A DNA stretch of 64,000 bases from Flavobacteriaceae bacterium. GTDB lineage: Bacteria; Bacteroidota; Bacteroidia; Flavobacteriales; Flavobacteriaceae. This document shows positions 38,330 through 48,359 of the stretch, one piece after another. Where the stretch lies: the NCBI GenBank assembly GCA_018402205.1, contig JAGYIX010000003.1, positions 1 to 64,000 of the forward strand, in the 5' to 3' direction. A model generated the notes under the pieces. The model made no database searches. It saw only the letters and a list, made by a program, of their open reading frames with translations, and had not been told where the DNA came from. Position 1 is the stretch's first letter; every line of letters begins with the position of its first letter. The position numbers were made by a program, and so were the translations under genes.

Positions 38330-38626
38330 TTATATACGAATGCCTACCGGAAGCATTTCTTTGTATTGATTTCTGTGCTTGCGAAGAAATCCGGCAATCT
38401 GGGGGCTTGTAGGTACAACCCTCATTTTTTGAGTTTGAATATGATCTAAAACCGCCCTAATAAAGTCGTCTTTAAACTCTTTAGAAGTGATTTGCTCAGG
38501 AATAACCAGTTTCGTAAGAAATATTTTTTTCTCTTGCGCAGCGTATTCGATTTTGGCGAGGTGGCCTTCTACGCAAACCTCATACTGTCTTAAAAATGTA
38601 TTGTCTTTAAGGTCTAGGTTGCTCAT
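38330..38626 (-). CDS. Short GNAT-like N-acetyltransferase
   Basis: 98-aa ORF resembling YjdJ/YidJ-type short acetyltransferases. Confidence 0.72.
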   Translation of the reverse strand: MSNLDLKDNTFLRQYEVCVEGHLAKIEYAAQEKKIFLTKLVIPEQITSKEFKDDFIRAVLDHIQTQKMRVVPTSPQIAGFLRKHRNQYKEMLPVGIRI

Positions 38627-38728
38627 GAATTCACTAAGATGTTAATGTTTTGTAAAAATACTAAAAATCTTGTTAAAAAAGCAGTTAATAAAAACCACTA
38701 TTTAACTGATAACTAGCGTTTTGACTAT

Positions 38729-39289
38729 TTAGATCTTTTTTAGTTGTTGCTGCATGAGCTTGATCTGGTCCAAAAGGAGATTTCCCTTGTCTAGTTTTTT
38801 TGCCTCGGTGAGCAAGGTTTGCGCCTCAATTTTTCTTCTTTTTTGCATGGCTATTCCAGCAAGGCTTAGTTTTGCCATGGCCAAATCGTGATCCATGCTC
38901 AAACCCAACTTTAAAGCGGTTCTGAAAAACTTTTCAGCTTCGTTTAAATTTCTTTGTGAGTAGATAATTCCAAAAAGGTAATTGTAGTAGCCTTGTTGTT
39001 TTTTAATTAAGGCTGCCTCTGGATTCTTAATTCGAAGAAGCAAACGTTCTGTGCCTTCGAGGTCTTGCTTGCGCATTTTTAAAAATGACAATAGAATTAG
39101 CTCATTTCTAAAATAGAAAACAAGAATAAGAACACTTAACAAAACGAAAAAGATGCCGTTACCAATGAAACCTTCTATAAATTGGTATACAGCATAGCCT
39201 AGAGCAACAGTACTAAGCAGGATTTTTATATTCTTATGAATCATCTGACTAAGCTTAAAGCCCGTAAAATTACGTATTTCTATGCGCAA
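38729..39289 (-). CDS. Hypothetical membrane protein with TPR-like C-terminus
   Basis: Two N-terminal TM helices; TPR-like 'LNEAEKFFRTALKLGLSMDHDLAMAKLSLAGIAMQ'. Confidence 0.72.
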   Translation of the reverse strand: MRIEIRNFTGFKLSQMIHKNIKILLSTVALGYAVYQFIEGFIGNGIFFVLLSVLILVFYFRNELILLSFLKMRKQDLEGTERLLLRIKNPEAALIKKQQGYYNYLFGIIYSQRNLNEAEKFFRTALKLGLSMDHDLAMAKLSLAGIAMQKRRKIEAQTLLTEAKKLDKGNLLLDQIKLMQQQLKKI

Positions 39290-39321
39290 AGACTTTTTGC
39301 AATTGATTTTAAAATAATCTA

Positions 39322-39329
39322 TATATTTG
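39322..39329 (+). promoter_or_regulatory. Bacteroidota -7 box upstream of rpmH
   Basis: TATATTTG; TTTG about 22 nt upstream. Confidence 0.7.
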
Positions 39330-39368
39330 CACCCAATATTTCCAAGGCACCATTAAAGCTAAATTCTA

Positions 39369-39527
39369 ATGAAACGGACCTATCAACCCTCCAAGCGCAA
39401 AAGAAGAAATAAACACGGATTTCGTGAGCGTATGGCTACAGCAAATGGCCGTAAGGTTCTTGCTAGCCGTCGTGCCAAGGGCAGAAAAAAACTAACTGTA
39501 TCTTCTGAACCTCGCCATAAAAAATAA
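39369..39527 (+). CDS. rpmH: 50S ribosomal protein L34 (52 aa, absent from the ORF track)
   Basis: Translated by hand: [52 protein letters not shown]. Confidence 0.98.
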   Translation: MKRTYQPSKRKRRNKHGFRERMATANGRKVLASRRAKGRKKLTVSSEPRHKK

Positions 39528-39565
39528 GTTGTGTACGAGATAGGGGTATTTAAATACTAATCGAG

Positions 39566-39597
39566 AGGTGTTACTTATAAGGTAACACCTTTTTTTT
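39566..39597 (+). terminator. Rho-independent terminator after rpmH
   Basis: AGGTGTTAC-TTATAAG-GTAACACCTTTTTTTT. Confidence 0.93.
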
Positions 39598-39625
39598 GAT
39601 CTAAACTTTTTGAAATTTCATACTT

Positions 39626-42478
39626 ATGCCTAAACGTAAAGACCTTCATTCTATTTTAATCATCGGCTCTGGTCCTATAGTGATTGGCCAAGCTTGTGAA
39701 TTTGATTACTCAGGCTCTCAAGCTTTAAGATCTTTACGAGAAGACGGAATTGAAACGGTTTTAATCAATTCGAATCCGGCTACTATAATGACGGATCCGT
39801 CTATGGCAGATCACGTTTACTTGCTTCCATTAACTACTAAATCTCTGATTGAAATACTCAAAAAGCATCCAAATATTGATGCGGTATTGCCTACTATGGG
39901 TGGCCAGACGGCCCTAAACTTGTGCATCGAAGCCGACGAAAAAGGCATATGGAACGATTTTAATGTCGAGATTATCGGAGTAGACATCGATGCCATTCAG
40001 ATCACTGAAGATCGCGAGAAGTTTCGCGATCTAATGTATAAAATTGGAATTGGCATGCCGCCCCAGGCCTCTGCAAATTCGTTTCTGAAGGGTAAAGAAA
40101 TTGCACAGCAATTCGGATTTCCTCTTTGTATTCGTGCATCGTATACACTTGGTGGTGCAGGAGCCTCCATTATCTACGACCCTGAGAAATTTGATAAACA
40201 GCTCAGCTATGGCCTAGAGATTTCTCCAATTCACGAGGTGATGATTGACAAAGCGCTCATTGGCTGGAAAGAATACGAGTTAGAGCTATTGCGCGATAAA
40301 AACGATAACGTGGTTATCATCTGTACCATAGAGAATATGGACCCCATGGGTATTCACACGGGAGACTCGATCACCGTTGCTCCGGCGATGACCTTATCTG
40401 ATCGAACCTTTCAGCGCATGCGTAACATGGCGATAAAGATGATGCGAAGTATTGGTGATTTTGCTGGTGGATGCAACGTTCAATTTGCGGTTAGCCCCGA
40501 CGAAAATGAAGATATCATTGCCATTGAAATCAATCCAAGGGTTTCTCGCTCTTCGGCATTAGCCTCAAAGGCTACAGGATATCCGATTGCAAAAATAGCA
40601 GCCAAACTGGCCATTGGCTATAGCCTTGATGAACTCGAGAATCAGATCACCAAGACTACCTCTGCGTTATTTGAACCCACCCTTGACTACGTTATTGTGA
40701 AGATTCCGCGATGGAATTTCGACAAGTTTGAAGGGGCTGACCGGTCATTGGGCCTTCAAATGAAGTCTGTAGGAGAGGTAATGGGTATAGGTCGTTGCTT
40801 TCAAGAGGCGCTGCACAAGGCTACACAATCGCTAGAGATCAAAAGAAATGGGTTAGGTGCCGATGGAAAGAGCTACACCCAATACGATGAAATTATACAG
40901 AAGTTAACAGTGGCAAGCTGGGATCGGGTTTTTGTGATTTACGATGCCATACAACTAGGAATTCCTCTTCAACGCATTCACGACATCACTAAAATTGACA
41001 TGTGGTTCTTAAAACAATATGAAGAGCTGTATCAACTAGAGAAAGAGATTTCCAACTTCAATATTGATTCCTTGCCTAAATCACTGCTACTAGAAGCGAA
41101 ACAGAAAGGCTTTGCCGATCGACAGATCGCTCATATGCTTAAGTGTCTTGAAAGCCAGGTGTATACCAAACGTGAGTCACTAGGTGTGAAGCGTGTCTTT
41201 AAGTTGGTAGACACCTGCGCTGCTGAGTTTATGGCGCAAACGCCTTACTACTATTCTACTTTTGAAGAAGAAATGCTCTATGCTGATGGGCGTATAGTGG
41301 TGCAGAATGAATCTAAAGTATCCGAGCGAAAGAAGGTTGTTGTTTTAGGCTCTGGGCCTAATAGAATTGGACAGGGAATTGAATTTGACTATTGTTGTGT
41401 GCATGGAGTTTTAGCTGCCTCTGAATGCGGATACGAAACCATTATGATCAACTGTAACCCAGAGACAGTGTCTACCGACTTTGACATTGCAGACAAGCTC
41501 TATTTTGAGCCTGTATTTTGGGAGCATATTTACGATATCATCAAGCATGAAAACCCAGTAGGTGTAATTGTTCAACTAGGGGGTCAAACAGCTTTGAAGT
41601 TGGCAGAGAAATTAAATAGATACGGCATACCGATTATAGGAACCTCGTTTGAAGCACTTGATCTTGCAGAAGACCGTGGAAGCTTCTCTACACTGCTAAA
41701 AAAACTGGACATTCCTTATCCAATGTTTGGAGTAGCTGAGAATGCTGATGAGGCGCTCGCCCTGTCGGAGACCTTAAATTTTCCGCTTTTGGTTCGCCCA
41801 TCATACGTTTTAGGGGGCCAAGGAATGAAAATTGTGATCAATAGAGAAGAGCTAGAGGCCCATGTAGTTGATTTGCTGCGAAGTATACCGAACAATAAGC
41901 TGCTTTTAGACAATTACCTAGACGGAGCAATAGAGGCAGAAGCGGATGCTATTTGTGACGGTGAAGAGGTATACATCATAGGAATAATGGAACACATCGA
42001 ACCCTGCGGCATACATTCTGGAGACTCTAACGCCACTTTACCTCCGTTTAATATTGGCGAATTCGTTTTGCAACAGATTAAAGACCATACAAAGAAGATA
42101 GCTCTCGCCCTTAAAACGGTAGGGCTCATAAATATTCAGTTTGCCATTAAAGACGAAACAGTGTATGTGATTGAGGCTAATCCAAGGGCCTCAAGAACCG
42201 TACCCTTTATTTCTAAAGCCTATGGAGAGCCTTACGTAAACTACGCTACCAAGGTGATGCTGGGTGAAAAAAAGTTGAAAGATTTTACTTTCAATCCGCA
42301 ATTAGAGGGGTATGCCATAAAGCAGCCGGTATTTTCGTTTAACAAGTTCCCGAATGTTAACAAGAACCTAGGGCCCGAAATGAAGAGCACCGGAGAAAGT
42401 ATACTCTTTATTGATGACCTAAAAGACGATGCCTTTTACGAGTTGTATACACGCAGAAAAATGTATCTATCGAAATAA
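39626..42478 (+). CDS. carB: Carbamoyl-phosphate synthase large subunit
   Basis: 'ILIIGSGPIVIGQACEFDYSGSQAL', duplicated ATP-grasp halves, 'VLGSGPNRIGQGIEFDYCCVH'. Confidence 0.97.
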   Translation: MPKRKDLHSILIIGSGPIVIGQACEFDYSGSQALRSLREDGIETVLINSNPATIMTDPSMADHVYLLPLTTKSLIEILKKHPNIDAVLPTMGGQTALNLCIEADEKGIWNDFNVEIIGVDIDAIQITEDREKFRDLMYKIGIGMPPQASANSFLKGKEIAQQFGFPLCIRASYTLGGAGASIIYDPEKFDKQLSYGLEISPIHEVMIDKALIGWKEYELELLRDKNDNVVIICTIENMDPMGIHTGDSITVAPAMTLSDRTFQRMRNMAIKMMRSIGDFAGGCNVQFAVSPDENEDIIAIEINPRVSRSSALASKATGYPIAKIAAKLAIGYSLDELENQITKTTSALFEPTLDYVIVKIPRWNFDKFEGADRSLGLQMKSVGEVMGIGRCFQEALHKATQSLEIKRNGLGADGKSYTQYDEIIQKLTVASWDRVFVIYDAIQLGIPLQRIHDITKIDMWFLKQYEELYQLEKEISNFNIDSLPKSLLLEAKQKGFADRQIAHMLKCLESQVYTKRESLGVKRVFKLVDTCAAEFMAQTPYYYSTFEEEMLYADGRIVVQNESKVSERKKVVVLGSGPNRIGQGIEFDYCCVHGVLAASECGYETIMINCNPETVSTDFDIADKLYFEPVFWEHIYDIIKHENPVGVIVQLGGQTALKLAEKLNRYGIPIIGTSFEALDLAEDRGSFSTLLKKLDIPYPMFGVAENADEALALSETLNFPLLVRPSYVLGGQGMKIVINREELEAHVVDLLRSIPNNKLLLDNYLDGAIEAEADAICDGEEVYIIGIMEHIEPCGIHSGDSNATLPPFNIGEFVLQQIKDHTKKIALALKTVGLINIQFAIKDETVYVIEANPRASRTVPFISKAYGEPYVNYATKVMLGEKKLKDFTFNPQLEGYAIKQPVFSFNKFPNVNKNLGPEMKSTGESILFIDDLKDDAFYELYTRRKMYLSK

Positions 42479-42489
42479 ATAGGATAGAA

Positions 42490-43776
42490 TCATTCTTCTA
42501 ATGCTCTAGTTTTATTGGCTTCCGGTAATTCTTTCTTTGCCTTTGCCCCCAGGCTTTGAAGCTTTAGTATACTACTTACTACATTACCATTACCGGTATG
42601 AAGTTTTTTCATGGCATCTTCATACGACTTTTTAGCATCGTTCATGCGCAGCCCTACCTTGTTTAGGTCTTCGATAAAGCCGACAAATTTGTCGTGTAAG
42701 GCCCCCGCGCGTTGAGCGATTTCAAGTGCATTTTTATGCTGCCGTTCATTGTTCCACATAGAATCAATGGTGCGCAGCGTGGCTAGAAGGGTGGTGGGGG
42801 TTACCAGAATGATGTTGCGCTCAAAGGCCTTAAGATAAAGCTGGGGCTCTTGCTGCAGGGCAGCCGCAAATGCTGGTTCTATCGGTATAAATAAGATTAC
42901 AAAGTCGGGCGAATCGATCTCGTAAATATCTTCATAGCGCTTTTCGCTGAGCTCTTTGATGTGGCGTTGCATCGAGTTTAGGTGAAGTTTTGCGAGAGCC
43001 TCTTTTTCACCTTCATTGGCGTTAACCAATTGCTCGTAATGCACCAAAGACACTTTTGAGTCGATTATGATTTTCTTGCTGTTCGGAAGGTTTAGAATCA
43101 CATCGGGCATAAGCCTACGTCCATCTTCAGTAGTAAAACTTTGTTGTACGGAGTATTCACTGTCTTTGCGAAGACCTGATTTTTCTAAGATGCGTTCTAA
43201 GACTAATTCTCCCCAATTTCCCTGTAGCTTATTGTCTCCCTTTAAGGCTTTAATTAGGTTAGAGGTCTCGTTTTTCATATCGAGACTTTGCTCTTGCATA
43301 TGCCTTAATTGTACCTTGAAGGTTTCATGAAAAGTGAGGTTTTGCTTGTTGCTTTCTTCAACCTTTTGCGAAAAATCGGTAATGCGCTCTCTCAGCGGAT
43401 CCAAAAGCGTTTTAATATTCTTTTGATTCTCTTCACTGATTTTTGTCGACTTCTCTTCAAATATTTTCTGCGCTAAATTTTCGAATTCTACTTTAAACTG
43501 TTTTTGCAGTGTTTCTAGTTCTTCTTGACGGTGGGCATTTTTCTCGTTTAAAAACTCTAGTTCTTTTTGGGTTTCAACTAGAGTGGTGTAGGTTTCTTTG
43601 TAGGTTTCTGTTAGTTTCTGATGGGCCAGTTTCTCTTGCTCTAGCGACTCTTTTAAGAGATCAACGCGTTCAGCTAGTCGGTGATCGGTTTGATTATTGG
43701 CTCCTAACTTCTTTCCAAGAACAAAGCCAGCACCGGCAAAAACAACAATAAGCAGTGCAAGTACGGTGTCTAACAT
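42490..43776 (-). CDS. rmuC: DNA recombination protein RmuC
   Basis: Coiled coil plus 'GNWGELVLERILEKSGLRKDSEY...PDVILNLPNSKKIIIDSKVSL'. Confidence 0.95.
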   Translation of the reverse strand: MLDTVLALLIVVFAGAGFVLGKKLGANNQTDHRLAERVDLLKESLEQEKLAHQKLTETYKETYTTLVETQKELEFLNEKNAHRQEELETLQKQFKVEFENLAQKIFEEKSTKISEENQKNIKTLLDPLRERITDFSQKVEESNKQNLTFHETFKVQLRHMQEQSLDMKNETSNLIKALKGDNKLQGNWGELVLERILEKSGLRKDSEYSVQQSFTTEDGRRLMPDVILNLPNSKKIIIDSKVSLVHYEQLVNANEGEKEALAKLHLNSMQRHIKELSEKRYEDIYEIDSPDFVILFIPIEPAFAAALQQEPQLYLKAFERNIILVTPTTLLATLRTIDSMWNNERQHKNALEIAQRAGALHDKFVGFIEDLNKVGLRMNDAKKSYEDAMKKLHTGNGNVVSSILKLQSLGAKAKKELPEANKTRALEE

Positions 43777-43779
43777 AAT

Positions 43780-45375
43780 TTAGAATTCGACAAACATTAA
43801 AGGTTCAGAAAGGCGCAGGTCTTCGGCCGGCTCACCTAGCGATCGAGCGGCTCTTTGATTGGTCAACCCTCCATTCATATGCCCTATGGCCTGAGCAAAA
43901 AGTCCATCTTCTAGGGTACCAAAGGTTCCAATATTAAACGAAATTCGTCCATTAATGCGTTCAATTTCACTATAAGCAATAAGAGGATCTAGCCCACTGG
44001 TATAGTCAGAAAACCCTACACTGTTTTCGTATTTTCCAACCAATGGTTGAAGTGCAAAACTATTCTTGGGATTAATTTGGTCTACGCGAGTAGATCGAAA
44101 TAGATATGGAAACACAGTTTGCCCAGATTGACTTCCAGGATCGTCTACCAGGGTAATAGAAAACTCATTTTTTCCGCGGGTTGTTTCACCAATATGTACA
44201 ACCTCTATATAGGGTTTTAGTCCATTAATTAGAAGTTCGCTGGATGAGGCCGTGCCGGACTGAGTTAAGACATACACGCGCTTCATACCAAGCCGATTAA
44301 TAGCCACTGAAGCATTATCGACTGTGATTTGATCGGTGAAACGGTCTTCTAGACCAGAACCAAACATGCTCGTCCAATAGGTGTTCCATCGCTGTTTTGC
44401 GAAGACACCAGAACCGTCGTGAATCATACTGGCTAAAACTGCGGCTGCAGCTGTTGATCCGCCCGGATTGTACCTAAGGTCAATCACTAATTCATCGATA
44501 GCGGTTGTCTTAAAGGAGGCAAAAATGTCGTTAAGCTCTTGATTGTAATTCGATATAAACTGATTGTAAACCAGATAACCTACTTTTTTGTTACCGTTTG
44601 TAAAAATGCTATGGTATTGCACAGGGTTTTCTTGGAAATTCTCGACACGACTAAGCGTTACTTCACCTTCTGCACTAAGAAATTCGCCACTAGCGTCTTG
44701 TTCGGCTTTACCGAGGGTATAACTGTCAGAGCGGTTATTAATAAGAGCTGAATAGTTTGAGCGTGTCAAAAGTTGGCCGTCAATACGGTTAAACAGATCG
44801 CCTCTTTGAATCTCCTGAGCTTCTGCACTTGAGCCCCTAGCTACATATCGGGTGTATATAATTACATCTTCGGAATCGCTGTTGGCAACAAGCCCGAATT
44901 CAAGGCCGTCACTTTTGCTTATTCCGCCTAATGAGTTGATAAGTACGCTGTAGTCTTCGTTAAAAAAAGTAAAGCGGTCTTCTGTGTTTGTAATCGACTC
45001 TATCATAGACTCGGCCGATGAAAACCCCTTGAGGTAATCTAGGTATTCTTGTAAGTTTTTAAAACGGTCTTCGCTGAGAACCGGAGTTTGCGACTTCCAG
45101 AAATACCAAATATTCATAGCATTCCAAATAAAATCTTCAGTATCTACCGACTCGTCCTTTAAGGTTTCGCGAAGATCGTCTTGCCACTCTAACCAAGGTA
45201 TAGGATTTGTGACATCGAAAGATGGGTGATTGAATACCAAATCACTAAGACCGGGCTCGATTGTAGTGTCGGTGTTATCAATTACTCCTGGGTCAATTAG
45301 CGGTTCATCTATAGGTTCGCTAGAACAACCAAAAAGCAAAAAGGCAACTGCACTAAGTTTTAAAAATTTCATCAT
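43780..45375 (-). CDS. S41 family peptidase (lipoprotein)
   Basis: Lipobox 'LLFGCSSEP'; 'LVIDLRYNPGGSTAAAAVLASMI', 'VYVLTQSGTASSSELLINGLKP'. Confidence 0.92.
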   Translation of the reverse strand: MMKFLKLSAVAFLLFGCSSEPIDEPLIDPGVIDNTDTTIEPGLSDLVFNHPSFDVTNPIPWLEWQDDLRETLKDESVDTEDFIWNAMNIWYFWKSQTPVLSEDRFKNLQEYLDYLKGFSSAESMIESITNTEDRFTFFNEDYSVLINSLGGISKSDGLEFGLVANSDSEDVIIYTRYVARGSSAEAQEIQRGDLFNRIDGQLLTRSNYSALINNRSDSYTLGKAEQDASGEFLSAEGEVTLSRVENFQENPVQYHSIFTNGNKKVGYLVYNQFISNYNQELNDIFASFKTTAIDELVIDLRYNPGGSTAAAAVLASMIHDGSGVFAKQRWNTYWTSMFGSGLEDRFTDQITVDNASVAINRLGMKRVYVLTQSGTASSSELLINGLKPYIEVVHIGETTRGKNEFSITLVDDPGSQSGQTVFPYLFRSTRVDQINPKNSFALQPLVGKYENSVGFSDYTSGLDPLIAYSEIERINGRISFNIGTFGTLEDGLFAQAIGHMNGGLTNQRAARSLGEPAEDLRLSEPLMFVEF

Positions 45376-45446
45376 CGGCTTTGAAATAGCTAAGGTCTAA
45401 TGTAACAAATCTAAGGGGTTTTCGTCCTAGTTTTGAAGGGCGATTC

Positions 45447-45968
45447 ATGAGTAGCAGTTTAATGGACCAAAAAGATTTTAAAATTATAATTAAAGACATT
45501 GAAGTGCGTCTGTATCGCGTTGCGCGCAGAATATTGATCTCCCATGAAGAAGCTCAAGACAGTGTTCAGGAGATAGTTATTAAAATTTGGGAGCGCAAAG
45601 AAATTATAGCACAGGCCAAAAATATTGAGGCTTATGCCATTACCATGATTAAGAATCATTGCCTGGATAGGCTTAAGTCTAAGCAAGCCAATTTTGTTCG
45701 GTTAGAAGACCAATTCGCCGATCAAGAAGATAGCTTAGAGGAGACGCTTACTGCACAAAATACGGTCGAAGAAAGAATTCTAAGGGTAGAGCAGGTGATA
45801 AACCGGTTAACGGAGAAGCAACGAACCATTTGGCAGCTGAGAGATGTTGAGGGGTATAGTTTCGAAGAGATTGAAGCCATAATGGATATGAATGCAACCG
45901 CCGTTCGAGTGACGCTTTCAAGAGCGCGAAAAGAGATTAGAAACCAAATCGCAAAACAGTATGAGTGA
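45447..45968 (+). CDS. RNA polymerase ECF-type sigma factor
   Basis: 'AQDSVQEIVIKIWERKE' sigma-2 and 'LTEKQRTIWQLRDVEGYSFEEIEAIMDMNATAVRVTLSRARKEIR' sigma-4. Confidence 0.95.
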   Translation: MSSSLMDQKDFKIIIKDIEVRLYRVARRILISHEEAQDSVQEIVIKIWERKEIIAQAKNIEAYAITMIKNHCLDRLKSKQANFVRLEDQFADQEDSLEETLTAQNTVEERILRVEQVINRLTEKQRTIWQLRDVEGYSFEEIEAIMDMNATAVRVTLSRARKEIRNQIAKQYE

Positions 45969-46401
45969 GGATCAGAAACATATTGAGCAGCTGCTTCAAA
46001 AATACCTTGAGGCTCAAACTTCTCTTGAGGAGGAGTCGCAGTTGCACCACTTTTTTGGCCGTGCAGAGCAGCGACTAGACCCAAAGCTCTATTGGGCTCG
46101 CGATTTATTTGTGTATAGAGGGCATGAGGCTTTGGCGTCGGTAAATAGCGATAAATTTAAAGTTTTAGAGGGGTCAAATTCGATCAGTTATTACAGGCTG
46201 GCCGCAGCTATAGCGGCGCTAATTGTAACTTCTTTAGGAGTGTATCGTCTTGAAGAAAACTACAAGGAGCGAAGAATCAAAGAGACCTATACAGAAACTA
46301 GAAAAGCCTTTATGATGATTGCTGAACAGCTTGAATTGGCTCAAGAACAAACTGTTTACTTGGAGTATATAGACCAAACTATGAATAAGTTATTAAAATA
46401 A
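45961..46401 (+). CDS. Putative anti-sigma factor, single TM
   Basis: Overlaps the sigma gene by 8 bp; one TM helix 'YYRLAAAIAALIVTSLGVYRL'. Confidence 0.7.
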   Translation: MSEDQKHIEQLLQKYLEAQTSLEEESQLHHFFGRAEQRLDPKLYWARDLFVYRGHEALASVNSDKFKVLEGSNSISYYRLAAAIAALIVTSLGVYRLEENYKERRIKETYTETRKAFMMIAEQLELAQEQTVYLEYIDQTMNKLLK

Positions 46402-46407
46402 TTAGTT

Positions 46408-46956
46408 ATGAAATTACGATCGGTTAGAACCTTACTATTAGTTAGTATTATTTGTGTAAGCTCGGCTTCAGGGCAATCGCTTTTCGATAAATATGCTCGA
46501 AATCAACAGGTAACTTCTGTAGTTATTTCTGAGAGTATGTTTAAGTTGTTCGCGAAGATGCAGTTTATAGTTGACGACCCAGATGCACAGGTCTTTATGG
46601 AATTGGCTAAAGAGATAACAAGCCTACGCGTATTAACCACCTCTAATGAATCGATCGCGTCATCTATCAAAGAAGATGCTTTTGATTATGCTACATCAAG
46701 GCGATTAACCGAATTAATGGTTGTGCGTGATGAAGACTCTCAAGTATTTTTTTATGCCGAAACTGGGCGTGATGAACGCATTCAAGAGCTGCTCATGCTA
46801 GTTACAGAGTTAAAGAAGGTTAATCTAAATGGCAGAAAGTTTGAGACAGTACTACTATCTATAACAGGCGACCTAGATTTAGAAAAAATCGGCCGGCTTG
46901 CTTCAAAAATGAACCTACCTGAAGAATTGGGAGAGTTAAATCGACGCGACTATTAA
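46408..46956 (+). CDS. DUF4252 domain-containing secreted protein
   Basis: Signal peptide; DUF4252-like pattern; typical position after ECF sigma and anti-sigma genes. Confidence 0.82.
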   Translation: MKLRSVRTLLLVSIICVSSASGQSLFDKYARNQQVTSVVISESMFKLFAKMQFIVDDPDAQVFMELAKEITSLRVLTTSNESIASSIKEDAFDYATSRRLTELMVVRDEDSQVFFYAETGRDERIQELLMLVTELKKVNLNGRKFETVLLSITGDLDLEKIGRLASKMNLPEELGELNRRDY

Positions 46957-48314
46957 ATTCCAGTATAGGTAAAAGGAGTTATGGCGTGTAGTTCATCTTT
47001 TACCTCTTTAGATATATCTAAGGAGGTAATAAAGTCACTAATAGACTGCTCATTTATATTGCTATTAGTGCGCGTTAATGCTTTGAGGGCTTCATACGGA
47101 TTAGGGTATCCTTCTCTTCGCAACACGGTTTGAATGGCTTCTGCTACAACAGCCCAGTTATTGGAGAGGTCTGCGTTTATTTTTTCTGTATGTACTAAAA
47201 GTTTATCCAAACCTTTCTCCATAGAATGAATAGATAGTAAAGTGTGTGCCAACGGTATTCCGATGTTTCTAAGTACTGTACTGTCGGTTAGATCTCTTTG
47301 TAAACGCGAAACAGGCAATTTTGCCGATAAATAGTCGAATAAACAGTTAGCGATACCTAAATTACCTTCAGCATTTTCGAAATCAATTGGGTTTACCTTG
47401 TGTGGCATTGCAGAAGACCCTACTTCTCCGGTCTTAATCTTTTGCTTAAAATAATCCATAGAAACATAGCTCCAAATGTCTCTTGAAAGGTCAATGAGTA
47501 TAGTGTTTATACGTTTTAAATTGTCAAAGAGTGAGGCAATGTGATCGTAATGCTCTATTTGTGTAGTCGGAAAACTGTAATGCAGTCCCAAGTTCTCTTC
47601 TACGAATTGCTGCGCAAAATGCCTCCAATCCGTCTGGGGGTAAGCTACGTGATGCGCATTGAAATTACCAGTAGCCCCCCCGAACTTAGCCGGGTATTTT
47701 TGCTGATCTAAACCAATTAGCTGCTGCTCTAACCGTTCAATAAACACCTCAATTTCTTTGCCTAGTCGGGTAGGAGACGCCGGTTGCCCATGTGTACGGG
47801 CTAACATAGCAATGTCTTTCCATTGGGTAGACTTTTCTTTTAAAGCATTCAGCAAAGTTTCGAGAGCAGGTCTAAGTATTTCGCTCATAGCAGACTTAAG
47901 CGAAAGTGGAATAGCTGTATTATTGATGTCTTGAGAAGTAAGTCCAAAATGTACAAACTCACTCATAGCGCTTAGTTCTAATTTTTCAAAACGCGCCTTA
48001 ATAAAGTATTCAACTGCCTTTACATCGTGATTGGTGGTGCGTTCTATTTCTTTTATTTCAAGAGCATTTGCTTCAGTGAAATGCATATATAAAGCACGTA
48101 ATTCCTTTTCTTGTGCTTCGCTCAGAGAGGTAAGCGGTTGAAGACCAGTTTTGGTTAATGAGATAAAGTATTCCACTTCAACAAGCACCCTGTAGCGCAT
48201 GAGCGCAAATTCGGAAAAATAGGGGGCTAGAGCGGATAATTTTCTTCTGTATCTGCCGTCTATCGGGGAGATTGCCGTTAATTCTGATAAATTCATGGTA
48301 CCATCAAAAAACAA
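46953..48314 (-). CDS. purB: Adenylosuccinate lyase
   Basis: 'LTAISPIDGRYRRK', signature 'GSSAMPHKVNPIDFENAEGN'. Confidence 0.97.
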   Translation of the reverse strand: MFFDGTMNLSELTAISPIDGRYRRKLSALAPYFSEFALMRYRVLVEVEYFISLTKTGLQPLTSLSEAQEKELRALYMHFTEANALEIKEIERTTNHDVKAVEYFIKARFEKLELSAMSEFVHFGLTSQDINNTAIPLSLKSAMSEILRPALETLLNALKEKSTQWKDIAMLARTHGQPASPTRLGKEIEVFIERLEQQLIGLDQQKYPAKFGGATGNFNAHHVAYPQTDWRHFAQQFVEENLGLHYSFPTTQIEHYDHIASLFDNLKRINTILIDLSRDIWSYVSMDYFKQKIKTGEVGSSAMPHKVNPIDFENAEGNLGIANCLFDYLSAKLPVSRLQRDLTDSTVLRNIGIPLAHTLLSIHSMEKGLDKLLVHTEKINADLSNNWAVVAEAIQTVLRREGYPNPYEALKALTRTNSNINEQSISDFITSLDISKEVKDELHAITPFTYTGI

Positions 48315-48359
48315 AGGTATTCATAAATGCGGTAGAACACCACATTCGATCTACAGCCG

